From Opitutaceae bacterium (GTDB taxonomy: Bacteria; Verrucomicrobiota; Verrucomicrobiia; Opitutales; Opitutaceae), in the NCBI GenBank assembly GCA_016763045.1, contig JAESUN010000306.1:1-5858 (forward strand): a DNA stretch of 5,858 nt, read 5' to 3'. How positions within the stretch are numbered: position 1 is the stretch's first letter; each line of letters begins with the position of its first letter. Shown here in pieces: positions 5,507-5,858 of this stretch. The translations under genes and the position numbers were made by a program. The notes under the pieces are model-generated. The model did not search any database and was not told where the DNA came from. It saw only the letters and a list, made by a program, of their open reading frames with translations.

Positions 5507-5858
5507 ATGAACAGGCGGGACTTTATCTGGAAAACAGCGATGATAGCCGCTGTGGGTGGAGTATTTCCTAGGAATCTCTGGGCACAAAAGGCTGAGCCCA
5601 AAGGCTTTCAATTACTCAGAGATGGGGTTGGCGTTTTTACGCAGAGAGGAGGAACGATGGGCTGGTATATCTCTGATGAATCGGTTTTGGTCGTGGATAG
5701 TCAGTATCCTCAGTCAGCACAGTCTTTTGTTGAAAACTTAACGAAGCGGACGAGCCGAAAAATAGATCGGTTGATTAATACGCATCACCATAAAGATCAT
5801 ACGAGTGGAAACGGTATCTTAAAAAAAGCTGGTGCCACAAATATTGTTGCGAATGAAA
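5507..5858 (+). CDS. Tat-exported MBL-fold metallo-hydrolase (5' part)
   Basis: The gene runs off the right edge; 117 codons are present. The N-terminus M-N-R-R-D-F-I-W-K-T-A is a twin-arginine signal with a short hydrophobic stretch (about 10-20) and a plausible cleavage after A26 (L-W-A before Q27). The mature part opens with a metallo-beta-lactamase-fold beta sandwich, in which D64 of V-L-V-V-D-S is the usual acidic residue. It reaches the metal motif H93-x-H95-x-D97-H98 in N-T-H-H-H-K-D-H-T-S-G-N. This predicts a folded, probably di-zinc hydrolase sent across the inner membrane by Tat. The family includes beta-lactamases, thioesterases, lactonases and relatives of quinoprotein-linked hydrolases; the visible part does not settle which. 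The start at 5507 is preceded at 7 bp by AGGG (5496-5499), the only decent ribosome-binding site in the window. It stands 64 bp after the hydrolase gene and may or may not share its transcript. Confidence 0.9.
   Translation, partial: MNRRDFIWKTAMIAAVGGVFPRNLWAQKAEPKGFQLLRDGVGVFTQRGGTMGWYISDESVLVVDSQYPQSAQSFVENLTKRTSRKIDRLINTHHHKDHTSGNGILKKAGATNIVANE

Overview
This 5.86 kb window looks like an ordinary stretch of bacterial chromosome of moderate GC content (somewhat under 50% by eye). It carries six complete protein genes, one tRNA gene and the 5' part of a seventh protein gene. I found no transposase, integrase, CRISPR array, phage structural gene or rRNA. The proteins (a stand-alone dihydrolipoamide dehydrogenase with a CTYC segment, a membrane-anchored FKBP, a YgjP-type zinc peptidase, a Tat-exported metallo-hydrolase) and the near absence of Shine-Dalgarno sequences suggest a Gram-negative bacterium, perhaps of the Verrucomicrobia/PVC group. 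That placement is inference from general protein character and is weak.

Layout. Positions 1-125 hold no supportable gene. A family-4 glycosyltransferase lies on the minus strand (126-1220). A 59-bp divergent gap separates it from a small plus-strand four-helix membrane protein of the YvlD/'phage holin IV' family (1280-1696). A 157-bp leader follows, rich in ATGGTC/GACCAT half-sites, and precedes lpdA (1854-3251). A tRNA-Arg with anticodon CCG (3316-3390) sits 64 bp after lpdA. Facing it is a membrane-anchored FKBP-type prolyl isomerase on the minus strand (3409-3927). Divergent from that is a probable two-gene unit: a YgjP/DUF45 zinc metallopeptidase (3966-4685) and, 10 bp later, an exported alpha/beta hydrolase (4696-5442). 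After a 64-bp gap a Tat-exported metallo-beta-lactamase-fold hydrolase starts at 5507 and runs off the right edge.

How the genes relate. They do not form one pathway. lpdA supplies the E3 component of 2-oxoacid dehydrogenase or glycine cleavage complexes, and no E1 or E2 gene is adjacent. The FKBP, the hydrolase and the metallo-hydrolase all carry export or membrane-anchoring signals, so the right half leans towards cell-envelope functions. The glycosyltransferase probably acts on a surface glycan.

The most interesting non-coding signal is the lpdA leader. Four complementary segments (ATGGTCG, CGACCAT, ATGGTC, CGACCAT) can pair in mutually exclusive ways, and the last lies in a short hairpin followed by a T-rich run just before the lpdA start. 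This resembles an attenuator or a multi-half-site operator. It is a hypothesis from sequence alone. I see no convincing evidence of a large undescribed system here.
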